Assembly: GCF_010078385.1 (NCBI RefSeq) | Contig: NZ_SIJC01000004.1 | Coordinates: 248,001 to 312,000 of the forward strand | Direction of reading: 5' to 3' | From: Chengkuizengella sediminis | Lineage (GTDB): Bacteria > Bacillota > Bacilli > Paenibacillales > KCTC-33759 | DNA length: 64,000 nucleotides | Part shown: piece by piece, positions 26,849-35,988 of the stretch | Layout: each line of letters opens with the position of its first letter | Numbering within the stretch: position 1 is the stretch's first letter | Program-made: the position numbers and the translations under genes | The notes under the pieces: generated by a model | Database searches by the model: none | What the model was told of the DNA's origin: nothing | The model's input: the letters and a program-made list of their open reading frames with translations, nothing else

Positions 26849-29800
26849 TTAGAATGATTGCAGAAATAAGTGTTTAGTTAAATCTATCGTTACTTTCGTT
26901 CCTTTATTTAAGGTTGATTTAATTTTAATATTTGATCCCTTAATGGATTCCAGTCTCTTTTTAATGTTTGTCATTCCTATACCTGAGTTCTTCAAATTTC
27001 CATTTTCAAACTGATGTAATACATCTTCAGATATACCTACTCCATCATCTTCTATAACTACACGAATAAACTCTCCATGATTATGAATGGATAAAGTAAC
27101 CTTCCCTATCCCATCTTTTTGAAAAAGTCCATGTCGAATGGCATTTTCTACAAACGGTTGGATACATAATGATGGAATATGTTCCTCTTCAAGTCCTTCA
27201 TCAACATGATATATGAACTCAAATCGATCAAACCTAGCTTTTTCAATTTCCACATAAGCTTTAATTAAACTCATTTCTCTATCAAGTGGTACAACCATTG
27301 TTTTATGATCCGTATTAAATATAATACGTAGATACTGACTTAACATATTTAGTAAGTGAGCTGCTTTTTTACCATCCGTATAACAAAAAGCAATAATGTT
27401 ACTAATCGCATTGTATAAAAAGTGGGGTTTAATTTGGGCTTGTAAAAACGCCATCTCATTTTGAAAAGCATCTTCCATGGATGTTTTCATAGAAAGCAAG
27501 GTTTGGATTCTTGCTATGATCGTCTGTGAGTCAAAAGGTTTGGTAATATAGTCATTTGCTCCTGCTTTAAATCCAAGTTCAATATCTTCTGGTAAATCTT
27601 TTACGGTGGCGAATAATACAGGTAATTCAAGTAACGAATGGTTCTCTCTAATTTTTTGACATAATTCAATACCAGACATTTCAGGCATCATCACATCCAG
27701 AATAGCTAAATCAATTTGTTCAAATAGTTCTAATTTCCTTAATGCTTCTTTTCCTGAAAAAGCCGTAATCACATTGTATTCATATTTGGACAGTATATTT
27801 AATAAAAGATGTATATTTGATGGTTCATCGTCTACGACTAATATCGTCTGCTCATACTGTCTCACTATGTCCAAATCATGCTGTGATGTTATAATTTTAG
27901 TAGAATTCCCAGTGGATAGAGGTCCAAAATCTCTTCCTTCTACTTTATGTTCCAAATGTTCTGCTCTTGGTAACGTAAAACCAATTCTAGTCCCTTTACC
28001 AACTTCAGACCAATCCACCCAAATCTCACCATTCATTTTTTCTATGAGTTGTTGACTAATATATAAACCTAGTCCCATACTTTGATACCCATTTAGTGCT
28101 GACAACTGATCTATTTGTTCGAAGTAACCAAAGATCTCTTCTTGTTTTTCTTCCGGCACCCCTATTCCTGTGTCCTCAACATAAAAATAAATCTTCTCAT
28201 CACTTAATTTAGAAGAAATAGTAATATAACCGGCTTGTGTGTGTTTTATCGCGTTATGAATTAAATTGTATAAAACTTGTCTAATTCGATTTTCATCTGC
28301 CATGACTAAAGTTGATTCATCGATTTCATTAATCAATTGAATTTGTTTCCCTTGAATCTCAAAGGTTAATACGTCAAAAACAATTTGTGTAGATACTTTT
28401 AAATCTACATTCGTTAGTTGTAACCTAAATTCTCCATTTTTCAATCTTGTAACATCAATAAGATCGTTCACAAGGTTAGATAATTTCATGGATGTATCAT
28501 GAATCAATGAAAGATTTTCTTTTTGTTTAGTTGATATTTTTGTCTCTTTTTCATCCAGTAAAAACGACGAAATATTGATAATCCCGTGTAGTGGTGTTTT
28601 TAATTCATGTGAAGTTTTAGCTAGAAATTCATCTTTCACTTTGTCCACTTCTAGTAACTCTAAGGATAATTGTTCATTTTTCTTAAAAGCATTTGAAAAA
28701 CGTAGGGACATTAGCAAAGAGAACATTAATAAGAGGACAAAAGGTTCTATAGGGAATAAAGATAGCCATACTGTTCCGGTAAGAAATGCGGTAATATACT
28801 TAAGTGCATACCCACTCATTGCAATCGCTCCAAAAATCATATAAATGCTGCCTTCCATTTTTTTTGAGGCTGCTGCAATCAATATATATGTAGCATACAT
28901 ATGTGCTGAAAGAGTATAGAGGATAATGAGCATATGCACCCAAAACGCTAAAGAAAAGGGGAAAAATATAGTATATAACAATAAGATAAAACCTACTGCA
29001 ATACCTATTCTTACAAATCTCTTTGATATCATTTCTTCAAATGCAGTTGAAATATATAAAAACAAGGAGATACTAGCCGACATGACTACAAAAATCTGTA
29101 TCCTTATCATGATATAGTATGGAGTATCAGGAAAGAGAAAATACCATACTTTTTCTCCATGAGCAGCTCCATACACCCCATAAGAAAAACAATATATGGA
29201 GAAAAACAACAAAAATAAATCTTCCCTCCTCTGAGAAAACAAGCCTATAAAATATAGACCCATAATGATGAAAACACTAGATAACACCCAATCATGCATC
29301 AATGTTTTATCCCTTAATTGAGAAATATGATGTTGTTCCCCGAAATAGATGGGGTTCACAATTCCTCCACCAGCAAAGAAATGATAATTTGCTACTTGTA
29401 CGATAATTTCATTCATCCCTTTTTCCATCGTGAAATATGCAACATAAGGAGTGTATCCAGGTGAATATTTTTTTTCAGCGTTAGGATCACCACTGGAACC
29501 AATGATATCCCCATTGACGAAAATCCGATTTGACATGCGTATAGATGAGGTTTTTATACCAAAAATTTGATCTCCACCATCAATTTTAATTTTTAAACGA
29601 TAGGTGGCTTTTCCAAACGGACTCATGGACTGATCGTCGTTGTTATATGTGGTCCAAATCGCAGGAACCTGAACATACATAGAAGAAAGATCAAGCTCCT
29701 GATTCCCCTTAAAATCATCAGCATCTAACATTTGCTCGGGGAAAAACTCCCACTCTCCATCTAGTGAAATGATCCCTCCATCTATCGAATCCCAAGTAGA

Positions 29801-29932
29801 TAAATCCAATATTCCTTCCTCTGCTATTGGTATATCTTTTTGAGTAAACTGGCTCGAAACAAAATTGAATATTCCAAAAAGAATGATATATATTAAAATG
29901 GTAATCCCAAATATGATTACACTTTTTTTCAT
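26849..29932 (-). CDS. 7TM hybrid double histidine kinase (kinase 3), mosaic
   Basis: A 1,027-residue kinase with ATG 29932 behind GGGAGCGG. The first ~420 residues resemble kinase 1: SQF after the first helix, LDGEWEFFPEQMLDADDF, SPFGKATYRLKI, KKMEGSIYMIFGAIAMSGYA and NAFKKNEQLSLELL. From about residue 430 the sequence is nearly identical to kinase 2 down to the DNA, including the linker GRDFGPLSTGNSTKIITSQH. The last ~25 residues differ again. All phosphotransfer motifs are present. No TTTGTGAG-type promoter precedes it, so its control differs from kinase 1. It may be cotranscribed with kinase 2. Confidence 0.92.
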   Translation of the reverse strand: MKKSVIIFGITILIYIILFGIFNFVSSQFTQKDIPIAEEGILDLSTWDSIDGGIISLDGEWEFFPEQMLDADDFKGNQELDLSSMYVQVPAIWTTYNNDDQSMSPFGKATYRLKIKIDGGDQIFGIKTSSIRMSNRIFVNGDIIGSSGDPNAEKKYSPGYTPYVAYFTMEKGMNEIIVQVANYHFFAGGGIVNPIYFGEQHHISQLRDKTLMHDWVLSSVFIIMGLYFIGLFSQRREDLFLLFFSIYCFSYGVYGAAHGEKVWYFLFPDTPYYIMIRIQIFVVMSASISLFLYISTAFEEMISKRFVRIGIAVGFILLLYTIFFPFSLAFWVHMLIILYTLSAHMYATYILIAAASKKMEGSIYMIFGAIAMSGYALKYITAFLTGTVWLSLFPIEPFVLLLMFSLLMSLRFSNAFKKNEQLSLELLEVDKVKDEFLAKTSHELKTPLHGIINISSFLLDEKETKISTKQKENLSLIHDTSMKLSNLVNDLIDVTRLKNGEFRLQLTNVDLKVSTQIVFDVLTFEIQGKQIQLINEIDESTLVMADENRIRQVLYNLIHNAIKHTQAGYITISSKLSDEKIYFYVEDTGIGVPEEKQEEIFGYFEQIDQLSALNGYQSMGLGLYISQQLIEKMNGEIWVDWSEVGKGTRIGFTLPRAEHLEHKVEGRDFGPLSTGNSTKIITSQHDLDIVRQYEQTILVVDDEPSNIHLLLNILSKYEYNVITAFSGKEALRKLELFEQIDLAILDVMMPEMSGIELCQKIRENHSLLELPVLFATVKDLPEDIELGFKAGANDYITKPFDSQTIIARIQTLLSMKTSMEDAFQNEMAFLQAQIKPHFLYNAISNIIAFCYTDGKKAAHLLNMLSQYLRIIFNTDHKTMVVPLDREMSLIKAYVEIEKARFDRFEFIYHVDEGLEEEHIPSLCIQPFVENAIRHGLFQKDGIGKVTLSIHNHGEFIRVVIEDDGVGISEDVLHQFENGNLKNSGIGMTNIKKRLESIKGSNIKIKSTLNKGTKVTIDLTKHLFLQSF

Positions 29933-30130
29933 GTTCCGCTCCCTTCAGTTATTATCAGATATGTCCTCGGATACACTGGACTGTCAAGCGTTTGCTGCGA
30001 TAATTTAAGTATCTTTTTAAAATTAACAAATGTGATTTACAATTAATATAGTATATCAAATATATCAACTTATTGTAGAAGGGAATGGATAACAACTAAT
30101 CCATAATTAACCTTAATTGAAAACGTGAAA

Positions 30131-30162
30131 AGGGACTGTCATTAACTCTTAGGACAGTCCTT
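30131..30162 (-). terminator. Terminator of the TlpA-like gene
   Basis: GGACTGTC pairs with GACAGTCC, followed by CCCTTTTC on the minus strand, about 80 bp after the stop at 30244. The rest of 29933-30240 holds no credible gene. Confidence 0.7.
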
Positions 30163-30243
30163 AATATCTTCCAATCACAATAATTTAATTAATCAATTCA
30201 AGTTTTGTTAAAAATCGATAGATGATGACTGCAAATATAAAAT

Positions 30244-30783
30244 CTAACGAATCAGCCCTTTTAATTTTTTTTCTAAAACTTCAGGTTCAACTGATCCAAG
30301 CACTTTATCCACAATCATCCCATCCTTATCAATAAAATACGTAGTTGGAATGGCTTGTACAATATATACATCAGAAACCTCTGCATCTTCATCCATCAAT
30401 ACAGGAAATTGAAATCCATATGTTTGAGCAAATTTTTTGGCACTTTTTAATGAGTCCTCAGCTGTAATATTAATTGCAACAATTTCTATTTCTGGTTGAT
30501 ACTTGTCATATAATTTTACAAGCTCTGGTGCTTCTAATTTACAAGGACCACACCATGAAGCCCAAAAATTGATAATCATTGGTTTTCCTAAATTATTGTC
30601 GAATTTATAAACCTCATTATTTTGTAGTGTTTTCAAAGAAAATGTTGGGGCTTCTCCTCCAATTTCTGCAAACAATTTATTTCTTAATGCTACACTCCGA
30701 GCCTCCTCTTCTCCATTGAAAACAAATATACCTAGGGTGACCACGCTAAGTAAAAGCCCGATAATGATCCATTTTTTCCTCAC
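30244..30783 (-). CDS. TlpA/ResA-like thiol-disulfide oxidoreductase
   Basis: A 179-residue protein starting at GTG 30783 behind AAAGGAGAG. Residues 5-22 are one membrane anchor. The rest is a TlpA/AhpC-type thioredoxin fold facing outward, with the active site WASWCGPCK (Cys 78 and 81) and the cis-Pro block QAIPTTYFIDKDG. ResA-like proteins reduce thiols outside the membrane, for example in apocytochrome c maturation or spore-coat assembly. ResA itself usually has CEPC; CGPC here leaves the substrate open. No cytochrome biogenesis genes are nearby. It is divergent from the LysM-M23 gene. Confidence 0.88.
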   Translation of the reverse strand: MRKKWIIIGLLLSVVTLGIFVFNGEEEARSVALRNKLFAEIGGEAPTFSLKTLQNNEVYKFDNNLGKPMIINFWASWCGPCKLEAPELVKLYDKYQPEIEIVAINITAEDSLKSAKKFAQTYGFQFPVLMDEDAEVSDVYIVQAIPTTYFIDKDGMIVDKVLGSVEPEVLEKKLKGLIR

Positions 30784-30920
30784 TGTCCATCTCTCCTTTA
30801 GTTATACGTATATTTTTATATACCAGATCCCTATATAATGTATTTTTTCCATCATTTGTCCATTTTATTAATATTTTATATACGATATGATAGTTTATAT
30901 AACACCAAGGAGATGACATC

Positions 30921-31934
30921 ATGAGAAAAAAAATAACATCTTTACTTGTAGGACTTACTTTAAGCGCTTCCATGGCGAGTAACTCGTTTGCTGCCACATA
31001 CTCAGTAAATTCTGGAGACGTATTGTGGAAAATCGCAGATCGTTATTCTCTCACAGTGGCTGAATTAAAATCATTAAATAATCTATCCTCAGATGACATT
31101 TTTCCTGGACAATCGTTGATAGTTTCAAAAGATAACAATCAATATACAGTAAAAGCTAATGACACGTTGTGGATCATATCACAAAGATTTGGAATTAATA
31201 CACAAGTTTTAATGGATGCTAATCCTCACGTTTCAAACCCCAACAATTTAAGAATTGGACAAGTAATCTATCTTCCAAATTCAAGTGCTCGCAGTAGTTA
31301 CATAGTTCAAGCAAATGATACAATGTGGATTATCTCACAAAGATTAGGGATTAACACACAGGTTTTAATAGATGCCAACCCTCAAATTTCAAACCCTAAC
31401 AATTTAATCATCGGTCAAACAATCTATATTCCAAGTTCAAGCTCAAATTCAAACAATCAAACAAGATCTCAAAATCAACTAAACATATTTGAAGATGGTA
31501 TGTTTCCTCTAAAAACAGGGACATATAAAACTTATGTAAATAGTTATGGAGATGGTAGAAACTATAATCCTAGTGGAACTGGTACTCGCAGCCATGAAGG
31601 GATAGATATTATGGCGAATAAGGGGACACCTATCTACAGTGTACTAAATGGAAAAGTAGTTAGATATGGTTGGAGCCAATATGGTGGCTGGAGACTGGCC
31701 ATTCAAGTAGATGATTCGACTATATTTTATTATGCTCACATGTCCAGTTATGCAAGTGGTGTGGGAATAGGTGCTGAAGTGAAAAAAGGGCAAATCATTG
31801 GTTATGTAGGAAGTACAGGTTACGGTCCTGAAGGGACCTCAGGAAAATTTGAAAATCATCTTCATTTTGGTATATATAAACTACCCAATTGGAGTTCAAT
31901 CGACCCTTATCCATATCTTAATAATTGGGATTAA
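30921..31934 (+). CDS. LysM-repeat M23 peptidase
   Basis: A 337-residue secreted protein starting behind AAGGAGATGAC. Residues 1-24 are a signal peptide. Three LysM domains follow at about 26-67, 74-118 and 126-170 (YSVNSGDVLWKIADRYSLTV, YTVKANDTLWIISQRFGINT, YIVQANDTMWIISQRLGINT); LysM binds peptidoglycan. The C-terminal ~140 residues form a lysostaphin-type zinc peptidase, with SHEGIDI (His and Asp ligands) and HLHFG. It probably cleaves peptide cross-links in wall growth, division or sporulation. LysM units two and three are close duplicates. It is transcribed alone, with its own terminator. Confidence 0.93.
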   Translation: MRKKITSLLVGLTLSASMASNSFAATYSVNSGDVLWKIADRYSLTVAELKSLNNLSSDDIFPGQSLIVSKDNNQYTVKANDTLWIISQRFGINTQVLMDANPHVSNPNNLRIGQVIYLPNSSARSSYIVQANDTMWIISQRLGINTQVLIDANPQISNPNNLIIGQTIYIPSSSSNSNNQTRSQNQLNIFEDGMFPLKTGTYKTYVNSYGDGRNYNPSGTGTRSHEGIDIMANKGTPIYSVLNGKVVRYGWSQYGGWRLAIQVDDSTIFYYAHMSSYASGVGIGAEVKKGQIIGYVGSTGYGPEGTSGKFENHLHFGIYKLPNWSSIDPYPYLNNWD

Positions 31935-31943
31935 TCATTCAGA

Positions 31944-31974
31944 AACCCTCGTTGAGTTCAGGCGAGGGTTTTAG
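31944..31974 (+). terminator. Terminator of the LysM-M23 gene
   Basis: AACCCTCG pairs with CGAGGGTT followed by TTT on the plus strand, 10 bp after the stop. It also lies at the 3' end of the convergent lysA gene. Confidence 0.8.
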
Positions 31975-31979
31975 AATAT

Positions 31980-33287
31980 TCAAATAAGTTCAAGGTCATT
32001 TTGAATCAATTGATCTAACGTTTCTCTTTTTACAACTTCAACTGATTTTCCATCTTTCACAAAAACCATAGCAGGTCTAGTTATACGATTATAATTGTTT
32101 GCCATCGCATATCCATAAGCTCCCGTACAAGGTACAGCTAAAATTTCTCCATTTTTCACTTTTGGTAGTTTAATATCATGGATTAACATATCTCCACTTT
32201 CACAACATTTTCCTGCAATCGATACAACTTCAACTGGATCATCATCAACTCTGTTAGCAATGAATGCATTATACTTTCCTTGATACAAAGCTGGTCTAAG
32301 ATTATCCGTCATTCCACCATCAACTGCTACGTACTTTTTGATCCCTGGTATCTCTTTTTCTGATCCAATGGTATAAAGTGTAGTTCCTGCTTCACCTACG
32401 ATACTTCTTCCTGGTTCAATCCAAATCTCAGGAAGATCATCCAAATGACGATCATTACATTCTCGTTTCACAGCTTCTACAATACTATCAATATATTCCT
32501 CTGCTCTTAAAGGATTATCATCATCTGTATAACGAATTCCGAATCCTCCGCCTAAATTAATAACTTGGGTATCCACACCAAATTGATGTTTTATTCTATC
32601 CATTAAATCAAAAAATCTTTTCAGTGCATAAAGGTACCCCTCTTTTTCAAAAATCTGTGACCCTAAATGACAGTGGAATCCTAAGAAACGAAGGTTTTCT
32701 CTCTCATCTAACAGCTTAATTGCATCAAGAGCTTGACCGCTGATCATATCAAACCCAAACTTTGAATCCTGTTGACCTGTTTGAATATATTGATGTGTGT
32801 GTGCCTTTACCCCTGGCGAAATTCGAAATAAAATGGAAACAATTTGGTTGTGTTTTTTAGCTAAACTATTCAATAAATCTAATTCATAAAAATTATCAAC
32901 GACATAACAACCAATTTTTGCTTGAAGAGCCATTTTAATTTCTTCTGGTGTTTTATTATTTCCATGAAAATGAATACGGGAAGCTGGAAAACCTGATTTC
33001 AACGCAGTGTATAATTCTCCAGCTGAGACAACATCTATACTTAATCCCTCTTCTTTTATAACTTGGCAAATAGCTATGTTACTTAAAGCTTTACTTGCAT
33101 ATGCAATATTAAACTTTACTTTATGTTTTTTGAAAGCATTGATGTATGAACGAATATTGTCTCTAATCAATTTTTCATCATATACATACAAAGGTGTGCC
33201 ATACTGGGTTGTCAGGTTGATTGCGTTACAACCTCCAATCTCCAACTGTCCCTGTTCGTTACTTTTGCTCGTTCCACCTAAAACCAT
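31980..33287 (-). CDS. lysA: Diaminopimelate decarboxylase
   Basis: The start at 33287 is preferred because AGGGGGAG lies just before it; the frame also opens at 33311. The ~435-residue product is a PLP fold-III decarboxylase that converts meso-diaminopimelate to L-lysine. PLP Lys is in AYASKALSN near residue 55. Other family motifs are HGNNKTPEEI, GFHCHLGSQIF, NLGGGFGIRY, EPGRSIVGEAG, the active-site Cys region CCESGD, and GAYGYAMANNYN. It is monocistronic. No lysine riboswitch was recognised in the 200 bp upstream. Confidence 0.95.
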   Translation of the reverse strand: MVLGGTSKSNEQGQLEIGGCNAINLTTQYGTPLYVYDEKLIRDNIRSYINAFKKHKVKFNIAYASKALSNIAICQVIKEEGLSIDVVSAGELYTALKSGFPASRIHFHGNNKTPEEIKMALQAKIGCYVVDNFYELDLLNSLAKKHNQIVSILFRISPGVKAHTHQYIQTGQQDSKFGFDMISGQALDAIKLLDERENLRFLGFHCHLGSQIFEKEGYLYALKRFFDLMDRIKHQFGVDTQVINLGGGFGIRYTDDDNPLRAEEYIDSIVEAVKRECNDRHLDDLPEIWIEPGRSIVGEAGTTLYTIGSEKEIPGIKKYVAVDGGMTDNLRPALYQGKYNAFIANRVDDDPVEVVSIAGKCCESGDMLIHDIKLPKVKNGEILAVPCTGAYGYAMANNYNRITRPAMVFVKDGKSVEVVKRETLDQLIQNDLELI

Positions 33288-33516
33288 TTCTTCTCTCCCC
33301 CTATTATTCATATTTTATTGAACTCATTTGTATTTTTATACTTACTTTTGATATATAATATACTTAATAAGCTTGATTATTGAAATGTAAGTTATAAATA
33401 AAAATTTGTATTTTAGTACATGGACAATAATATAAGAATTTTGAAATCTTACTGTTAATTGTGAAAAAATACTTATGTTTTAACTTTTAAATTCTTTTAA
33501 TAAGGTGGAATAAAAT

Positions 33517-34305
33517 ATGTTGCAAGTTCATGTAAACTCATTTGTGGTCACTAGATATTTTGCGAAAATCACATGTGAACCAGAGTGGAAATGGATAAAA
33601 AGAGATGTGCCTCTTCCCCACTATGACCTTTTTTATGTCTGGGATGGTCAGGGAAAAGTCATTGTGAATGATCAAGTTTTTCAAGTTTCTAAAGGCTCAT
33701 GTTTTTTATTTCGACCAGGAGACTTTACAAGTGCAACACATGATCCACAAAACCCATTAACCATCTCTTATATTCACTTTTCATTGAAGAAACAACCTGA
33801 ACAAATACCAGTTCGATATCGAGTAATTAAAAACAAAATGGATTTTCAAACGATCTTAACCTCTTATGTGCGACTGATGTTAAATGAGCAGGATTATGCA
33901 ATTGAAGAAGCACAGCTCATTTTAAAACAGTTAATGATCCATCTATTACGATCTGATCAAGATTCAGGAGATGACGTTCAACAAAAACAACATCATTTAA
34001 AAGAGTCTATTTTTGAAGTTGCCAATTACATTCATGAACATCCTAGCGAGTGGTTTTCGTTAGAGGAATTAGCTAGTAGAGCTCAAATCTCCCCAAGATA
34101 TTTTTCCTTAAAATTTAAGGAGTTAATTGGAAAATCAGTTCGGGAATATATGATAGAATCAAGAATTGAACGAGCGGAGTATTTACTTTATTACACAGGT
34201 ATGAATGTAACAGAAGTAGCAGGTGCGCTTGGCTATGAGGATATTTATTTTTTCAGTAAACAATTTAAGAAATATAGAGGATATAATCCTTCTACACTAA
34301 AATAG
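33517..34305 (+). CDS. AraC-family regulator
   Basis: A 262-residue protein starting behind AAGGTGG. Residues about 15-100 resemble a cupin-type sensing domain (HYDLFYVWDGQGKVIVNDQ, SKGSCFLFRPGDF). The last ~100 residues are a double helix-turn-helix of AraC type (EELASRAQISPRYFSLKFKE, VTEVAGALGYEDIYFFSKQF, YRGYNPSTLK). Such proteins usually activate carbon-use genes in response to a small ligand. The ligand and target are unknown. The AgcS symporter downstream or the GH1 gene are candidates by position only. About 190 bp without a clear gene follows it. Confidence 0.9.
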   Translation: MLQVHVNSFVVTRYFAKITCEPEWKWIKRDVPLPHYDLFYVWDGQGKVIVNDQVFQVSKGSCFLFRPGDFTSATHDPQNPLTISYIHFSLKKQPEQIPVRYRVIKNKMDFQTILTSYVRLMLNEQDYAIEEAQLILKQLMIHLLRSDQDSGDDVQQKQHHLKESIFEVANYIHEHPSEWFSLEELASRAQISPRYFSLKFKELIGKSVREYMIESRIERAEYLLYYTGMNVTEVAGALGYEDIYFFSKQFKKYRGYNPSTLK

Positions 34306-34492
34306 ATGGATATATAGAGATTATATGTAAAAGCAGGTCAAATTGATTTGAATTGAAAGGAGAAAAATCCTTACTCTAATTTGGACTTTCCATCATATGA
34401 AGTGTTTTTCTAATTCTAAATCCTCCTTACCTCTAATAACTATTAAGTAAGAATTTTAATACAAGCTTTTTTAAGAGGAGGTAAAAGGAATC

Positions 34493-35845
34493 ATGGAAAA
34501 TTTAATTAGTGAAATTTCAAGTTTTGTTTGGGGACCACCACTTCTTGTATTACTTGTTGGAACTGGAATATATTTGACCATTCGTCTAGGGCTTTTGCAG
34601 CTAAGATTATTGCCATACTCTCTAAAACTTGCTTTTACTAGAAATCAAGATAAAAAATCTGAAGGGGATATCTCTCACTTTCAGGCACTTATGACTGCTC
34701 TTGCTGCAACGGTTGGGACAGGGAATATTGTCGGAGTAGCAACAGCAGTGATGTTAGGTGGACCAGGTGCTGTGTTTTGGATGTGGATGACGGCATTATT
34801 TGGAATGGCAACAAAATATGCAGAAGCGATTTTAGCCGTAAAATATCGTGTAAAGAATGCAGATGGAGAAATGTCAGGTGGACCTATGTACTACCTTGAA
34901 AAAGGTTTGAAACAAAAGTGGCTTGCCATCCTTTTTGCACTATTTGGTGCAGTTGCTGCATTTGGCATTGGGAATATGGTTCAATCTAATTCTGTTGCAG
35001 GTGCACTAGAGTCTACTTTTTCTATTTCACCATTGCTCACAGGACCTGTATTAGCCTTGTTAACTGCTTTAGTCATTATTGGAGGAATCAAAATCATAGG
35101 AAAAGTTACAGCCTTCTTCGTTCCAATTATGGCACTTTTTTATGTGGGTGCTGGTTTAATCATCATTATTTTAAATGCTGAATTAGTTCCAAATGCAATT
35201 GCTCTTATTTTCACAGATGCCTTTACGGGGCAAGCAGTTGCAGGGGGTGCACTTGGTGCTGTCATTCGCTGGGGGGTTGCTCGAGGTGTATTTTCCAATG
35301 AAGCTGGTTTAGGTTCTGCTCCAATTGCTGCAGCCGCAGCCAAAACGGACTATCCAGGTCGCCAAGCTCTTGTTTCAATGACACAAGTATTTATCGATAC
35401 AATTATCATTTGTTCAATAACAGGAATTGCCCTTGTTATGGGGGACTTATACAAAGGGGATTTAGAAGGATCCGAGTTAACCACAAGCACATTTGAATTG
35501 TTCTTAGGTTCATCAGGATCTATTATTGTTACCATCGGTCTAGTATTCTTTGCCTTTTCTACGATTATAGGATGGTCTTATTACGGAGAGAAGTGTTTTA
35601 CGTACTTAATTAATCATCCTGCTATGAAGTATTTATATCGTGCGTTGTTTGCTCTAGTAGTTTGGATTGGTGCTGTGTCGACTTTAGAAACCGTTTGGGG
35701 CATTGCAGATATAATGAATGGATTGATGGCGATACCAAACTTAATTGGACTGCTCGGATTATCTGGGGTAGTCGTTTATGAAACGAAAAAATTCTTGGAA
35801 GTATTAAAAGAAGAAAAAGAGAAAAAATTAAGTGGTCAAACGTAA
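34493..35845 (+). CDS. AgcS-family sodium:alanine symporter
   Basis: A 450-residue membrane protein starting behind GAGGAGG. Family signatures are ALAATVGTGNIVGVATA, GPGAVFWMWMTALFGMATKY, SGGPMYYLEKGL and GVARGVFSNEAGLGSAPIA. About ten hydrophobic segments are visible, and the C-terminus is short and charged (EVLKEEKEKK). The family imports alanine or glycine with sodium. It is transcribed alone and ends with a strong terminator. The upstream 190 bp was checked for a glycine-type riboswitch and none was recognised. Confidence 0.93.
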   Translation: MENLISEISSFVWGPPLLVLLVGTGIYLTIRLGLLQLRLLPYSLKLAFTRNQDKKSEGDISHFQALMTALAATVGTGNIVGVATAVMLGGPGAVFWMWMTALFGMATKYAEAILAVKYRVKNADGEMSGGPMYYLEKGLKQKWLAILFALFGAVAAFGIGNMVQSNSVAGALESTFSISPLLTGPVLALLTALVIIGGIKIIGKVTAFFVPIMALFYVGAGLIIIILNAELVPNAIALIFTDAFTGQAVAGGALGAVIRWGVARGVFSNEAGLGSAPIAAAAAKTDYPGRQALVSMTQVFIDTIIICSITGIALVMGDLYKGDLEGSELTTSTFELFLGSSGSIIVTIGLVFFAFSTIIGWSYYGEKCFTYLINHPAMKYLYRALFALVVWIGAVSTLETVWGIADIMNGLMAIPNLIGLLGLSGVVVYETKKFLEVLKEEKEKKLSGQT

Positions 35846-35915
35846 TTATAATCTATTATTCTTATAGTATTGTCAGCTTAGGATGTATTGAGGGAGATTT
35901 CCACCACAAATAAGG

Positions 35916-35945
35916 TCGATCGTATACTTACGATCGATTTTTTTT
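35916..35945 (+). terminator. Terminator of the AgcS gene
   Basis: A perfect 9-bp stem (TCGATCGTA / TACGATCGA) with a 4-nt loop, followed by eight or nine Ts on the plus strand. Confidence 0.9.
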
Positions 35946-35956
35946 AGAAAATATAA

Positions 35957-35981
35957 AAGGCACCCTTTCAAAGAGTGCCTT
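35957..35981 (-). terminator. Terminator of the GH1 gene
   Basis: AAGGCACTCTTT pairs with AAAGGGTGCCTT (one mismatch) followed by TTT on the minus strand, 8 bp after the GH1 stop. Confidence 0.8.
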
Positions 35982-35988
35982 CATATAT

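Noticed and set aside
30746-30997. An 83-codon minus-strand ORF
   Set aside because: It overlaps the start of the LysM-M23 gene and the TlpA-like gene, with no ribosome site or recognisable protein.
33288-33516. A lysine riboswitch before lysA
   Set aside because: None of the conserved riboswitch blocks could be recognised.
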